DNA of 64,000 nucleotides from Streptomyces sp. NBC_00620 (GTDB lineage: Bacteria > Actinomycetota > Actinomycetes > Streptomycetales > Streptomycetaceae): positions 186,001 to 250,000 of the forward strand of contig NZ_JAPENY010000003.1 in the NCBI RefSeq assembly GCF_026341825.1, in the 5' to 3' direction. The position numbers and the translations under genes were made by a program. The notes under the pieces were generated by a model. It made no database searches. It was given only the letters and a program-made list of their open reading frames with translations, and was not told where the DNA came from. The number at the start of each line of letters is the position of its first letter. Position 1 is the first letter of the stretch. This document shows positions 43,588 through 52,940 of the stretch, in pieces.

Positions 43588-43740
43588 CTAGGACTTCTTC
43601 AAGTCGGCCCGGTAGGTCCGGTAGAGCGCGGTGCCGTCGTCGCAGCGCCGTGGTGGGGTGCTGCACTTCGGGCAGCCGAGCAGGTGGTCGAAGTAGGCGC
43701 GATAGCTTTGGGGGGCGAGCGTGGGGCTCTGCTGCGACAT
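43588..43740 (-). CDS. Small cysteine-containing protein (50 residues)
   Basis: A 50-residue ORF with GGGGAG 7 bases before its ATG. It reads MSQQSPTLAPQSYRAYFDHL followed by LGCPKCSTPPRRCDDG and ends RTYRADLKKS. C23, C26 and C33 could bind a metal, like half of a zinc ribbon. The pattern QS(Y/F)RAY.DHL..C..C resembles short conserved streptomycete proteins I remember only as hypothetical. It precedes pgmB on the same strand but with a hairpin between. No function can be given. Confidence 0.6.
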   Translation of the reverse strand: MSQQSPTLAPQSYRAYFDHLLGCPKCSTPPRRCDDGTALYRTYRADLKKS

Positions 43741-43888
43741 GAAGTTTCTCCCCGTGTCCGGCCACTGCGGGCGCCAGATATTGACCAGAATTCAACAGCT
43801 GCATCAGCATAGGCCGAATTCACCGCGAAGAGGCCAAAGGCGATACCCGCCTGGCCGGAATCCACCTCCGGGCACGGATACTGGGGCC

Positions 43889-44209
43889 ATGGGATTCGCC
43901 GTCTTCATGACCCTGCCCGGACTCGTCATCCTGCTGACGCTGCTGGCCTTCGTGGACCAACTGCTGCTGCGGGTGGGCCGGTCGGGCATGCTGCCCTGGC
44001 GGAACGGAGCGCGCCAGGGGCAGATATCCGCAACCGGGTTCGAGCAGCTCCACGCGAGTTTCTCGCCGGGCAAGCAGAACGAGCTCAAGGAGCGTCAGTC
44101 GGCGCTGGTGATGCGGGACGACGAGGAGGACGGGGCTCCGCCGAACCGGACGACCGTCGATCTGGACGGCGGGACGGCTGTCGTACGGATACTGCGGGCC
44201 GGCCGGTAG
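43889..44209 (+). CDS. Short membrane-anchored protein (DUF6191-like)
   Basis: A 106-residue protein with an N-terminal transmembrane helix (MTLPGLVILLTLLAFVDQLLL), then a basic stretch and a soluble tail that includes ISATGFEQLHASFSPGKQNELKERQ and an acidic DDEEDG segment. The central GFEQLHASFSPGKQ resembles DUF6191 proteins of actinobacteria. Function unknown. The start is inferred from the position of the helix; the ribosome site is weak. It is 8 bp upstream of the P-loop kinase gene and probably co-transcribed. Confidence 0.62.
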   Translation: MGFAVFMTLPGLVILLTLLAFVDQLLLRVGRSGMLPWRNGARQGQISATGFEQLHASFSPGKQNELKERQSALVMRDDEEDGAPPNRTTVDLDGGTAVVRILRAGR

Positions 44210-44217
44210 GAGGGTCC

Positions 44218-44931
<714 letters not shown>

Positions 44932-46696
44932 ACGCCTCGGTGCGGACGGTCAGTCCCGCGGGGGTGAGGTCGAAGACCGGGGTGAACGGGCCGCCGGGGC
45001 CGTAGCGCACGGCGAAGATGTGCAGGTCCTCCGGTGCGCCGGGAGCCGGTCCCGCTTCGAAGGCGGTGGAGGCGACGAGGTGGCGCCAGCCCTCGTCCGG
45101 GTTGCCGTAGCCGCGCGGGTCGGCCGCGAGGGCGAAGGCCGCCTGCTGCTGCGTCGTCTCCGCGCGGGCGTCGAAGTGGTCCACACTCTCCGTCGCCGGG
45201 TGGGTGAGGCGCAGGTCGCCGGCGGAGGTCACGTCGGCCTCAGCGGTCCTGCGCACCCGGTCGCCGTCGTCGGTGGCGTACGGCAGCCCGGCGAGCAGGT
45301 AGGGGGTTCCGTCCAGCCGTTCCACGGCGACGGTCATCCACAGGCTCGCGCCGTCCGTGACGTACAGGGATCGGACGTGGCGCAGGACGTGGTCGCGGCC
45401 GACGACGGGCTTGGTGACGAGTTTGGCCGTCAGCGCGTCGGTGCGCAGGTCGCGGACCCGGGTCTCGCCCATCGGGCGGCACAGCAGGAAACCGTCGGTG
45501 ACCGGGCCGAAGCCGTGCTGGCGGTTGACGGCGGCGGGCAGGTAGTACGTGCCGCCCGCCTCGACGAGTGACGGGGTCATCCTGTCGTCGAAGGCCACCG
45601 AGACCGTGCCCGCGCGGAGTTGATGGCGTACGGGGTCCTTCGACGGCGTGCGGTGCCAGGGCGTGGTGTCCTGGATCTGCCAGACCAGCATGAAGGCGAA
45701 GTGGCCGTCGATGCCGCCGTCCCGCTGGACCGCGTGCCGGCCCCAGCGGGTGTCGCCCCGGTAGCGGCCGAGGTCGGCGCCGATGCGGTCGCCGAAGTAG
45801 CGCAGGCCGAGGACGGACTCGAACCCGGAGTGCTGTTCGCTGTAGCGCGGGCCGCCGTTGTCGAAGCCGCCGACGGTCAGGCGCGCGTCGAGGTAGCGGG
45901 CGAGCGCGTCACCGTCCTCGGCGAAGATCTCCTCGCCGCTGATCCGGTGGGCCTGGGCGAGGAAGGAGAGGGAGATCGGGCCGTAGTTGTTGTCGTAGGC
46001 GCCGCCGTGCTCCGGGGGCAGGAGGGCGCCCCGGTCTCGTACGCGATGGGCGCGGATCTCTTCGACGTACAGGCTGACCGCGTGCGAGCGGACCAACTCC
46101 CCTTCCCCCGAAGGGAGATGGCGAGAGAGCATCAGTCCGCCGACGATGCAACCGATGGCCTGGTTGCCGGCCTCCTGCGGATTGAAGAAGGTCGCCTCCG
46201 TCAGCCAACGCCAGTAGCCGACCGCCGACTTCAGCAGCTCATCCCGCTGTTCGTCGTCGACGAGCCCGTCGGCCGTATCCAGGACGTTGACCGCCTGGAG
46301 CAGCGCCCACACCGTGCTCGGCCAGTCACCGATGGGATGCGCGCCCGCCTCCACCACGTAACGGGCGTACGGCAGACCGGAGTTGCGCACACTCAGGTTC
46401 GGGTAGCCGGCGTTGTCCTCGGTGAACACCCGCTCGCGGAGGTGAAAGGCGAGGCTGCGCCGGACGGCCTCCGGCAGGCGCGGGTCCTTCGTGCGCCGCC
46501 AGGCGAGCGCGAGCAGGGAGGTGATGCCCAGCGACGTGTCCCCGATGTCGTCCACGGCGGCGGGGTGTTCGAGGCTGCCTTCCGGCGTGAGCCGGGCGAG
46601 GGCCTCCTCGGTGACGGCGGCGAGGACGGCGTCGTACGCGGCGGGATCGTCCGGCAGATCGTGCAACGGACCGCGCTGGTGAGGGAGATGCACGTG

Positions 46697-47584
46697 TCAG
46701 CCCTTCATGCCGGAGGTCGCCAGGCCTTCGACCAGCCTCTTCTGGAAGACCAGGAAACAGATGAGCGTGGGCAGGAGGGCGAGTGTCGACATGGCGAACA
46801 TCGCGCCGTACGAGGAGCCGCTCGTCTGGTCCATGAACAGGGTCAGACCGAGGGGGACGGTGAACTTGTCGTTCTGCTGGAGGTAGACGAGCTGGTGGAG
46901 GAAGTCGTCGTAGGTCCAGATGAAGGTGAAGATCGTGGTGGTGATCAGGGCCGGCTTCATCAGCGGCAGGATGATCTTCCAGTAGATCTGCAGGGGGTTG
47001 GCGCCGTCCATCATGGCCGCCTGGTCCAGCTCGCGCGGGATGGAGCGGATGAACTGCACCATCAGGAAGATGAAGAAGGCGTCCGTGGCCAGGAACTTCG
47101 GCACGATGAGCGGCAGGTAGGTGTTGATCCAGGTCAGGTTGTAGAAGATCGTGTACTGCGGGATCAGGACGGCCTGCGTGGGCAGCATGAGCGTGCCGAG
47201 CATCAGGCCGAACCAGATCTTCTTGCCGCGGAACTCGAAGCGCGCGAAGGCGTAGGCGGCCAGCGAGCAGGAGATCACGTTGCCGATCACCGCGCCGATC
47301 GTGACGATCAGCGAGTTGGTGATGTAGAGGGAGAAGGAGTTGCCTGAGCCGCTCCAGCCCTCGGAGTAGTTCTCCGGGCGCAGCGCGTTGGGGATGAGCC
47401 CGGGGTGGGTGAAGATCTCGGTGTCGGGCTTGAAGGAGCTGCTGAGCATCCACAGCAGCGGGTAGAGCATGACGACCGCGACGCCGATGAGCAGGGTGTG
47501 CATGTAGATACGGCGGGAGCCGGTGGCCGAACGCAGCTTCTGGAGCGGCGACTTCGGGGACTGGGCCGGGGTGATGGCGGACAT
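46697..47584 (-). CDS. ABC sugar importer permease (MalG type)
   Basis: A 295-residue inner-membrane permease with six transmembrane helices after a short cytoplasmic N-terminus. The cytoplasmic EAA loop reads ELDQAAMMDGANPLQIYWKIILPLMKPAL, the site that docks on the ATPase. NSLIVTIGAVIGNVISCSLAAYAFARFEFRG is typical of CUT1 MalG-like subunits (shown in part). It follows the MalF-type gene by 19 bp. No ATPase gene is in the operon; streptomycete CUT1 importers usually share the MsiK ATPase. Confidence 0.92.
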   Translation of the reverse strand: MSAITPAQSPKSPLQKLRSATGSRRIYMHTLLIGVAVVMLYPLLWMLSSSFKPDTEIFTHPGLIPNALRPENYSEGWSGSGNSFSLYITNSLIVTIGAVIGNVISCSLAAYAFARFEFRGKKIWFGLMLGTLMLPTQAVLIPQYTIFYNLTWINTYLPLIVPKFLATDAFFIFLMVQFIRSIPRELDQAAMMDGANPLQIYWKIILPLMKPALITTTIFTFIWTYDDFLHQLVYLQQNDKFTVPLGLTLFMDQTSGSSYGAMFAMSTLALLPTLICFLVFQKRLVEGLATSGMKG

Positions 47585-47603
47585 GGGGTAGCGGACTCCT
47601 CGC

Positions 47604-48581
47604 TCAGTCGTCGTAGTGGACCCAGTAGCGGCTGGCGATGAAGTTGACCGCCGTGAAGCCGGCGATGACCAGGAACAGCACCCAGGCCAGCGCGGAGGCG
47701 TACCCCATCTGAAGGTCGGTGAAGCCCTTCTTGTACAGGTACAGGGAGTACAGCATGGTCGAGTTGAGCGGCCCGCCCGAGCCGTTGCTGATCACGAAGG
47801 CGGGGGTGAACGTCTTGAACGCGTCGATGATCTGCAGGACGACGTTGAAGAACACGATCGGCGTCAGCAGCGGCAGGGTGATCTTGAAGAACCGGGTGAC
47901 GGGCGAGGCGCCGTCGATCGCGGCCGCCTCGTACACGTCCTTCGGCAGCTGCTTCAGGCCGGCCAGGAAGATGACCATCGGGGTGCCGAACTGCCAGACG
48001 GCGAGCAGGACGAGCGTGTAGAGCGCGGTGTCGGGGCTGGAGATCCAGTCCTGGCCCTTGATGCCGAACCAGGCCAGGAAATCGTTGAAGAGGCCGTCGC
48101 CGCCGAAGACCTGGCGCCAGACGATGGCGATGGCCACCGCGCCGCCGAGCAGCGACGGCAGGTAGAAGGCGGCCCGGTAGAGCCCGATGCCCTTGAGGTC
48201 GCGGTTGAGCAGCATGGCCACGCCGAGCGCGAGCGCCAGCTTCAGCGGCACGGACACCACGACGTACACGAGCGTGGCGTGCACCGAGTCCCAGAAGACC
48301 GGGTCCTGGGTGAACATGCGCTCGTAGTTCTCGGTGCCGGTCCACTGCGGGGGTGTCAGCAGGTCGAAGTCGGTGAACGACAGGTACAGCGAGTCGAGCA
48401 TCGGGTAGATCGTCAGCCCGAACAGGCCGATGAACCAGGGGGCCAGGAAGGCGTACGGCCACCAGCCTCCGCCCCGCCGTCTGGCGAGGCGGCGGCGCAT
48501 GCGGTCGCGCTCCCGCTGGTCGGACGGGGTCGCCGGAACCGGCGGCTCCTTCACGACCTCGTCGGTCTTCGCGGTGGTCAT
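47604..48581 (-). CDS. ABC sugar importer permease (MalF type)
   Basis: A 325-residue permease with six transmembrane helices; the first (YAFLAPWFIGLFGLTIYPML) follows an Arg-rich cytoplasmic N-terminus. The EAA loop reads KDVYEAAAIDGASPVTRFFKITLP. The ATG at 48581 is preferred to that at 48587, because GGGAG lies 6 bases before it but directly abuts the other. It forms the heterodimeric CUT1 channel with the MalG-type subunit encoded just downstream. Confidence 0.92.
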   Translation of the reverse strand: MTTAKTDEVVKEPPVPATPSDQRERDRMRRRLARRRGGGWWPYAFLAPWFIGLFGLTIYPMLDSLYLSFTDFDLLTPPQWTGTENYERMFTQDPVFWDSVHATLVYVVVSVPLKLALALGVAMLLNRDLKGIGLYRAAFYLPSLLGGAVAIAIVWRQVFGGDGLFNDFLAWFGIKGQDWISSPDTALYTLVLLAVWQFGTPMVIFLAGLKQLPKDVYEAAAIDGASPVTRFFKITLPLLTPIVFFNVVLQIIDAFKTFTPAFVISNGSGGPLNSTMLYSLYLYKKGFTDLQMGYASALAWVLFLVIAGFTAVNFIASRYWVHYDD

Positions 48582-48634
48582 ACTCATCTCCCTGGCCCTC
48601 TCCCGGTGTTCGGTGGTGCGGCGGCGAGGCCGGC

Positions 48635-49966
48635 CTAGGCGCCCAGGATGCCGGGCGCCTGGTCGAAGAACTCGCTCAGCTGCGCCTTGATCGACTTCTT
48701 GCCGAAGGCGACGGCGAGGTTCGACTGGAACAGCAGGTCCCAGATCTGGTCGGCGCCCTGCGGCGGGGGCACCGGAGCGGGCAGGGCGTTGGTCGCCTTC
48801 CCGACGCGCTGGGAGATGTAGTCGGCGTTCGCCATGTTCAGCTTGTCCGTCTCGGTCAGGCCCGAGGCGATCAGGTTGCGCGCCTTCTCCGTCGGCGGGA
48901 TGCCGCGCAGCAGCTGCATGTCCTTGATGGCCGTGTCGTCCTGCGCGAAGAACGACATGATCTTCACGGAGTCGGCGACCTTCTTGCTGGCCTTGGTGGC
49001 GCTCAGCAGGACACCGCCGTTGACGAAGTTGCCCTCGCGGGCGCCTGACCAGTCGCCCTGCGGGGTGGGCAGGAAGTCCAGCTGGGCGTCGGTGATGGAG
49101 CCACCCGCGCCGTAGACACCGGAGTCGAAGGTGAACAGGGCCTTGCCGATGACGACCGCGTTCTTGGTGAGGTCGTTGTGCGCGGCCGAGGTGATCGCCG
49201 GCGGCGGGGAGGCGTTGAGCTTGCGCATCTCGGCCCAGAACTCCCACCACTCCTGGAGGGTGGCGGAGGTGAAGCCGAGCTTCGTGCCGTCGTCGGAGAA
49301 GAAGGTCTCGCCCTTCTCACGGGCGAAGATCTCGAAGCACTGGAGGGCGCCACCGCCACCGTCGTCGACGCCGTAGATCTTGCCGCCGCTCTTCTTGTAG
49401 ACGTCCTGGGAGATCTTCTTCAGGTCGGCCCAGGTCCACTCGCGGTCCGGCAGCTTCAGGCCGAGGTCCTCCAGGCCGCTGCGGTTGACGGTGAGCTGGT
49501 TGACGCCGATGCCGGACGGGACGCCGTACAGCTTGCCGTCGACGGTGCCCGCCGCGAGAAGCGTCTTGGCGAAGCCCGTCAGGTCCAGGGTCTTGCCGAC
49601 GTACTCGTCGATCGGGGCGAGGACACCCTTGCGGGCGTACTGGGCGACCAGCGCGGTGTCCATCTGGAGCAGGTCGGGGGCGCTGCCGCCGGCGATGTTG
49701 GTGTTGAACTTGTCGAAGTACCCGTCGTATCCGGAGTAGGTCTCCTGGATCTTGATCTTCGGGTTCGACTTCTGGAACGTGGCGAGCGCCTTCTTGTAGG
49801 CGTTGTGCCGGTCGTCGCTGCCCCACCAGGTCATGGTCAGCTTGCTGCTCGTGGAGCCTGCCCCGGTACCTCCGGAGCAGGCGCTGAGCGAGCTGCCGAG
49901 CGCGCCGGCGACGGCGAGCCCGCTCGCGGTGCGGAAGAGGGTTCTGCGCGAGATCTGGTGACCCAC
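48635..49966 (-). CDS. ABC sugar importer substrate-binding lipoprotein
   Basis: A 443-residue extracellular binding protein, first gene of the importer operon. The N-terminus ISRRTLFRTASGLAVAGALG then LSAC is a Tat-type signal with a lipobox, so it is anchored by a lipid on Cys (about residue 30). The mature part is a type 2 periplasmic-binding fold of the CUT1 class (LTMTWWGSDDRHNAYKKALA, ETYSGYDGYFDKFNTNIAGG, APDLLQMDTALVAQYA). The GTG at 49966 is fixed by AAGGAGG a few bases upstream. The ligand is unknown but the last gene of the operon suggests an oligosaccharide, perhaps an unsaturated uronide. Confidence 0.92.
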   Translation of the reverse strand: MGHQISRRTLFRTASGLAVAGALGSSLSACSGGTGAGSTSSKLTMTWWGSDDRHNAYKKALATFQKSNPKIKIQETYSGYDGYFDKFNTNIAGGSAPDLLQMDTALVAQYARKGVLAPIDEYVGKTLDLTGFAKTLLAAGTVDGKLYGVPSGIGVNQLTVNRSGLEDLGLKLPDREWTWADLKKISQDVYKKSGGKIYGVDDGGGGALQCFEIFAREKGETFFSDDGTKLGFTSATLQEWWEFWAEMRKLNASPPPAITSAAHNDLTKNAVVIGKALFTFDSGVYGAGGSITDAQLDFLPTPQGDWSGAREGNFVNGGVLLSATKASKKVADSVKIMSFFAQDDTAIKDMQLLRGIPPTEKARNLIASGLTETDKLNMANADYISQRVGKATNALPAPVPPPQGADQIWDLLFQSNLAVAFGKKSIKAQLSEFFDQAPGILGA

Positions 49967-50200
49967 CGGGTCCTCCTTGATGTGCGTGACGGAATTCCCG
50001 GCCAGTCGCACGGCACGGGCTGAATTCTGTTCGGAAGGGCACCTTCCGGAGCGCGGCCTCGCCCGGCCGCGCCATCCTGACGGGTGGGGATCCCCGGCCG
50101 CCATGGCCGTCGTCACACGAGCACGCCCTCGCGTGGCTGCCGTGCCTCTTGGTGCACGGGCGGGACGCTCACCCCAGGTCGGCGTCCCGGCCGACCTAGA

Positions 50201-50217
50201 AAGCGCTTGTCCGGACA
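50201..50217. promoter_or_regulatory. Overlapping palindromes upstream of the ABC importer operon
   Basis: AAGCGCTT (50201-50208) and TGTCCGGACA (50208-50217) abut, about 235 bp upstream of the binding-protein start. The first resembles LacI-type cores. Between them and the start lies a GC-rich leader (49967-50200) with only a weak GGGACGC/GCGTCCC hairpin. Confidence 0.35.
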
Positions 50218-50240
50218 TTGGCAGACTGAGTCGGAAGCCG

Positions 50241-51404
50241 TCAATCCTTCGTTCGCGCGGCATCGGTCACGGTTCGGACTCCCCGGGCGACCGCGAGCCG
50301 GGCGGCGCCCACGACCGTGCCCAGGTCTCCGACGGTGCTGCTGGTCACCTCGGTGGGCCAGCTGAGCCGGGCCAGCTCGGCGCGCACACCGGGCAGGAGC
50401 TGCGGATCCGCGCCCGTACTGCCGCCGAGCACGAGCAGCCCCGGGTCCAGTACTGCGGTCACGGCGGCGGCGAGCCGGCCGACGTCGACGGCATGGCGGT
50501 CGACGACCGTGCGGGCCGCGGGTCTGCCCTCACCGGCAAGGGCGAAGAGCCGCTCGGCGGTTCGCGGGCACGGCCCGTCGGCGTCCTGCCAGGCCTCGGC
50601 GGCCCGTCGCAGCAGGGAGCGGGCGCCGATGTACTCCTCCAGGGCCTCGTGGCGCGGATCCAGGCCGTCGTCCCACGGGTAGGGCAGCCGGGCGAGCTCA
50701 CCGGCGGCTCCGTTCGCGCCGCGCAGCACCTGGCCCCCGATCACGACACCGAGGCCGATACCGACGCCGACCCGCAGATAGCCGAAGGTGTGACGGCCTC
50801 GGGCAGCGCCCTCGTGGAGTTCGGCGAGCGCCGCGCAGTTGACGTTGTTCTCCAGGTGCACCGGAACGCCGGGCGGCAGCGCCACGGCCACGGCGTCGAA
50901 GACGGGTCCGCCCTTGTCGGTCGCCGGCCGTGTTCCGTCACCCTCGCGTTCCGGCGGGGTGACGTCGCCGACCGCGACGACGATGGTGCGCAGCGGCGCG
51001 TCCGCGCCGAGCACCGCGAGGGCCTCATGGACTACCTCCACGGCCTCCGCGCGTGAGCCGGTTGCCTCGGCGAGCAGGGTGCCGTCCAGGCCGCAGCCAC
51101 GGACCCGGGTGAGGGCGGGGCCGAGGTCGACGGCAAGCACCGTGCCGGCGGCCGGCCCGATCCTGTATACGGCGGCGTTGCGACCGGTGCCGCTGGAGGC
51201 CGTGCCGGAATGCGCGGCGAGCCGGACGCCCTCCAGTTCCGCGACGGCGGAGGACACCGTCGGTTTGGACAGGCCCGCCAGGCTCGCGAGCTGCGGCCGG
51301 GTCGCGGTGCCCGCCTGGGCCAGCACGGCGAACACGGCGCTCGCGCTCTCGGTCAGACGGGGGGTGTTCGCCACATCGAGTTCCACAGTTCCCCCAGAGG
51401 TCAC
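50241..51404 (-). CDS. ROK-family transcriptional regulator with degenerate kinase motifs
   Basis: A 387-residue regulator. The N-terminal winged HTH reads RPQLASLAGLSKPTVSSAVAELE. The ROK domain is eroded: the phosphate-binding DxGGT is DLGPALTRV, and the Cys-rich zinc motif (CxCGxxGCxE) is replaced by ARLPYPWDDGLDPRHEALEE. The protein probably senses a ligand without phosphorylating it. The start is uncertain: GTGs at 51404, 51386 and 51371 are in frame and none has a good Shine-Dalgarno. A perfect inverted repeat between it and the divergent kinase gene is the likely operator. It lies upstream of the ABC importer operon on the same strand. Confidence 0.82.
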   Translation of the reverse strand: MTSGGTVELDVANTPRLTESASAVFAVLAQAGTATRPQLASLAGLSKPTVSSAVAELEGVRLAAHSGTASSGTGRNAAVYRIGPAAGTVLAVDLGPALTRVRGCGLDGTLLAEATGSRAEAVEVVHEALAVLGADAPLRTIVVAVGDVTPPEREGDGTRPATDKGGPVFDAVAVALPPGVPVHLENNVNCAALAELHEGAARGRHTFGYLRVGVGIGLGVVIGGQVLRGANGAAGELARLPYPWDDGLDPRHEALEEYIGARSLLRRAAEAWQDADGPCPRTAERLFALAGEGRPAARTVVDRHAVDVGRLAAAVTAVLDPGLLVLGGSTGADPQLLPGVRAELARLSWPTEVTSSTVGDLGTVVGAARLAVARGVRTVTDAARTKD

Positions 51405-51503
51405 GGGCCGCGATGCCGGGTGGATCGGCTCTGCCGGATGCGGCGATGGAAGGCGCCGGCGTCACGCACCCCCCGCGCGGAGCGGTCGAGTGGGCGACAC
51501 CTC

Positions 51504-51541
51504 TTGACGCACTGTACTTCGTTAGTTAACTTCCTAACGAA
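51504..51541. promoter_or_regulatory. ROK operator overlapping divergent promoters
   Basis: TTCGTTAG (51518-51525) and CTAACGAA (51534-51541) form a perfect inverted repeat with an 8-bp centre, resembling known ROK/XylR-type sites. On the plus strand TTGACG-17 bp-TAACTT (51504-51532) overlaps it. On the minus strand TACAGT (51516-51511) is a plausible -10 for the ROK gene. Binding would control both directions. Confidence 0.6.
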
Positions 51542-51597
51542 CGTCACGGTACTCGCCTGCCGTGTTCCACCAGAGGCCCGTCCCGGGGCTTCCCTAA

Positions 51598-51791
51598 GGC
51601 CTGTCTGGCAATTCCCGTCTGCCTCGCGACGCCATGCACGCACTCTCACCGCACCGGGCGCAGACCCAAGTACGTCCAGTACGAGGGTCTACGCCCGGCA
51701 CGCCGAGAGCACGCACCTACTGCGACACGAACTGCTGCCGCAGCGGGCGCGAGGCCGCCCTCCGGGCGACGACGGGAATTGCCAGACAGGC
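51598..51791. repeat. 194-bp palindromic MITE-like element
   Basis: The ends, GGCCTGTCTGGCAATTCC... (51598-51619) and its exact 22-bp inverse (51770-51791), enclose a second, inner hairpin: GGGCGCAGACCC and GGGTCTACGCCC (51655-51697) around a loop with CGTCCAGTACG. There is no ORF of its own. From memory, very similar palindromes are dispersed in Streptomyces genomes. It occupies the leader between the ROK-site promoter and the BadF-type kinase gene and would fold strongly in the mRNA. No target-site duplication was found. Confidence 0.65.
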
Positions 51792-51868
51792 CCTGGTTCC
51801 TCCACTTCCCTTCCTCCAGGCACGGTTCGCCCGCCGTCGCAGCACCGCGGAACGACGAAAGAGGATCC

Positions 51869-52768
51869 GTGCAGGAATCCGCATGCCTGGTCGTCGGTAT
51901 CGACGTGGGCGGCACCAAGACGCATCTCCGCGCGCTCTCGGGCGACACCCTCGTGGCCGACCGCGTGCGCGCGAGCGGCGGCTGGCGGCCGCACGATCCC
52001 GTGGCCGCCGCCGGGTGGCTGGCCGCACTGCTCGCCGACACCCTTCCGGCGGGGGTGCGCCCCTCCGCGCTCGCCGTCGGCGGACACGACTGCGAGACCC
52101 CGCGCCAGTGCGCGCAGATACGTACCGCTCTCCAACTCCACTTCGACGCGCCCGCACTGGTCGTCGGCGATGCCCAACTCCTCGTCCCCGCCGCGGGCCT
52201 GGACAAGGGTGTGGGGCTGGTCGCGGGCACCGGTTCGGTGGCGGTGGGTCTGCTCGCCGACGGCAGCCCCGTGCAGGTCGGCGGCTGGGGCGCGGTACTG
52301 GGTGACGAGGGCGGCGCGGCCGGCCTCGTCCGCGAGGCGGTCCGGGCCGCATGGGCGGCGCACGACCGCGGCGAGGAGCCCGACGCGCTCGCGCTCGGCC
52401 TGCTGTCCGCGTTCGACGTCTCCGAAGTCCCCTTGCTCTGCGGGGCCCTTGAGCGCGCCACGGACATCTCCGCCGAGTGGGGCCGCCACGCGCCCGCCGT
52501 GTTCGCGGCGGCCGAGGCCGGATCGTTCCTCGCCCGCACGGTGATCGCCGAGGGCGGGCGGGCACTTGCCGCGCTCGTCGCGCGGCTCGCCGCACGCGGC
52601 GTGACCGTCGACGACGTCGTGGTCGCGGGCAGTACGGTCCTCGCCCAACCGTCGTTGTACGAGGCGTTCGTGTCCTCCCTGGCGACCGCCGTCCCAACGG
52701 CCCGGCCGAGGCCTCTGCGGGCGCCGCCGGTCGAGGGAGCCGTCGCGATGGCCCGTTCACTCGTCTGA
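51869..52768 (+). CDS. BadF/BcrA/BcrD-type sugar kinase (N-acetylglucosamine kinase-like)
   Basis: A 299-residue ASKHA-fold kinase. The phosphate-1 loop is VVGIDVGGTKTHLRAL, phosphate-2 is LVAGTGSVAVGLLADG, and GGWGAVLGDEGGAAGLVREAV follows, as in eukaryotic-type GlcNAc kinases and BadF ATPases. The adenosine motif is represented by VDDVVVAGSTVL. The substrate is probably an amino sugar or hexose. AAGAGGAT lies before the GTG at 51869. A 194-bp palindromic element sits in its presumed leader. It is divergent from the ROK regulator gene. Confidence 0.83.
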   Translation: MQESACLVVGIDVGGTKTHLRALSGDTLVADRVRASGGWRPHDPVAAAGWLAALLADTLPAGVRPSALAVGGHDCETPRQCAQIRTALQLHFDAPALVVGDAQLLVPAAGLDKGVGLVAGTGSVAVGLLADGSPVQVGGWGAVLGDEGGAAGLVREAVRAAWAAHDRGEEPDALALGLLSAFDVSEVPLLCGALERATDISAEWGRHAPAVFAAAEAGSFLARTVIAEGGRALAALVARLAARGVTVDDVVVAGSTVLAQPSLYEAFVSSLATAVPTARPRPLRAPPVEGAVAMARSLV

Positions 52769-52940
52769 CACGTGCTGGTCGTCGTGCCTCCCCCGTTCCG
52801 ACATTACTCATCAGTAGTTCTTCGCTGGTGCGCCCCAGTAAGCGCATTCAGCACACATGTGTATCCCGGCGCCCCACGAGCCGGCACCGATCGCACCGAC
52901 TCGCCGGCCGCAGGGCCGAAGAACTCAAGAGAGGCAGCCC

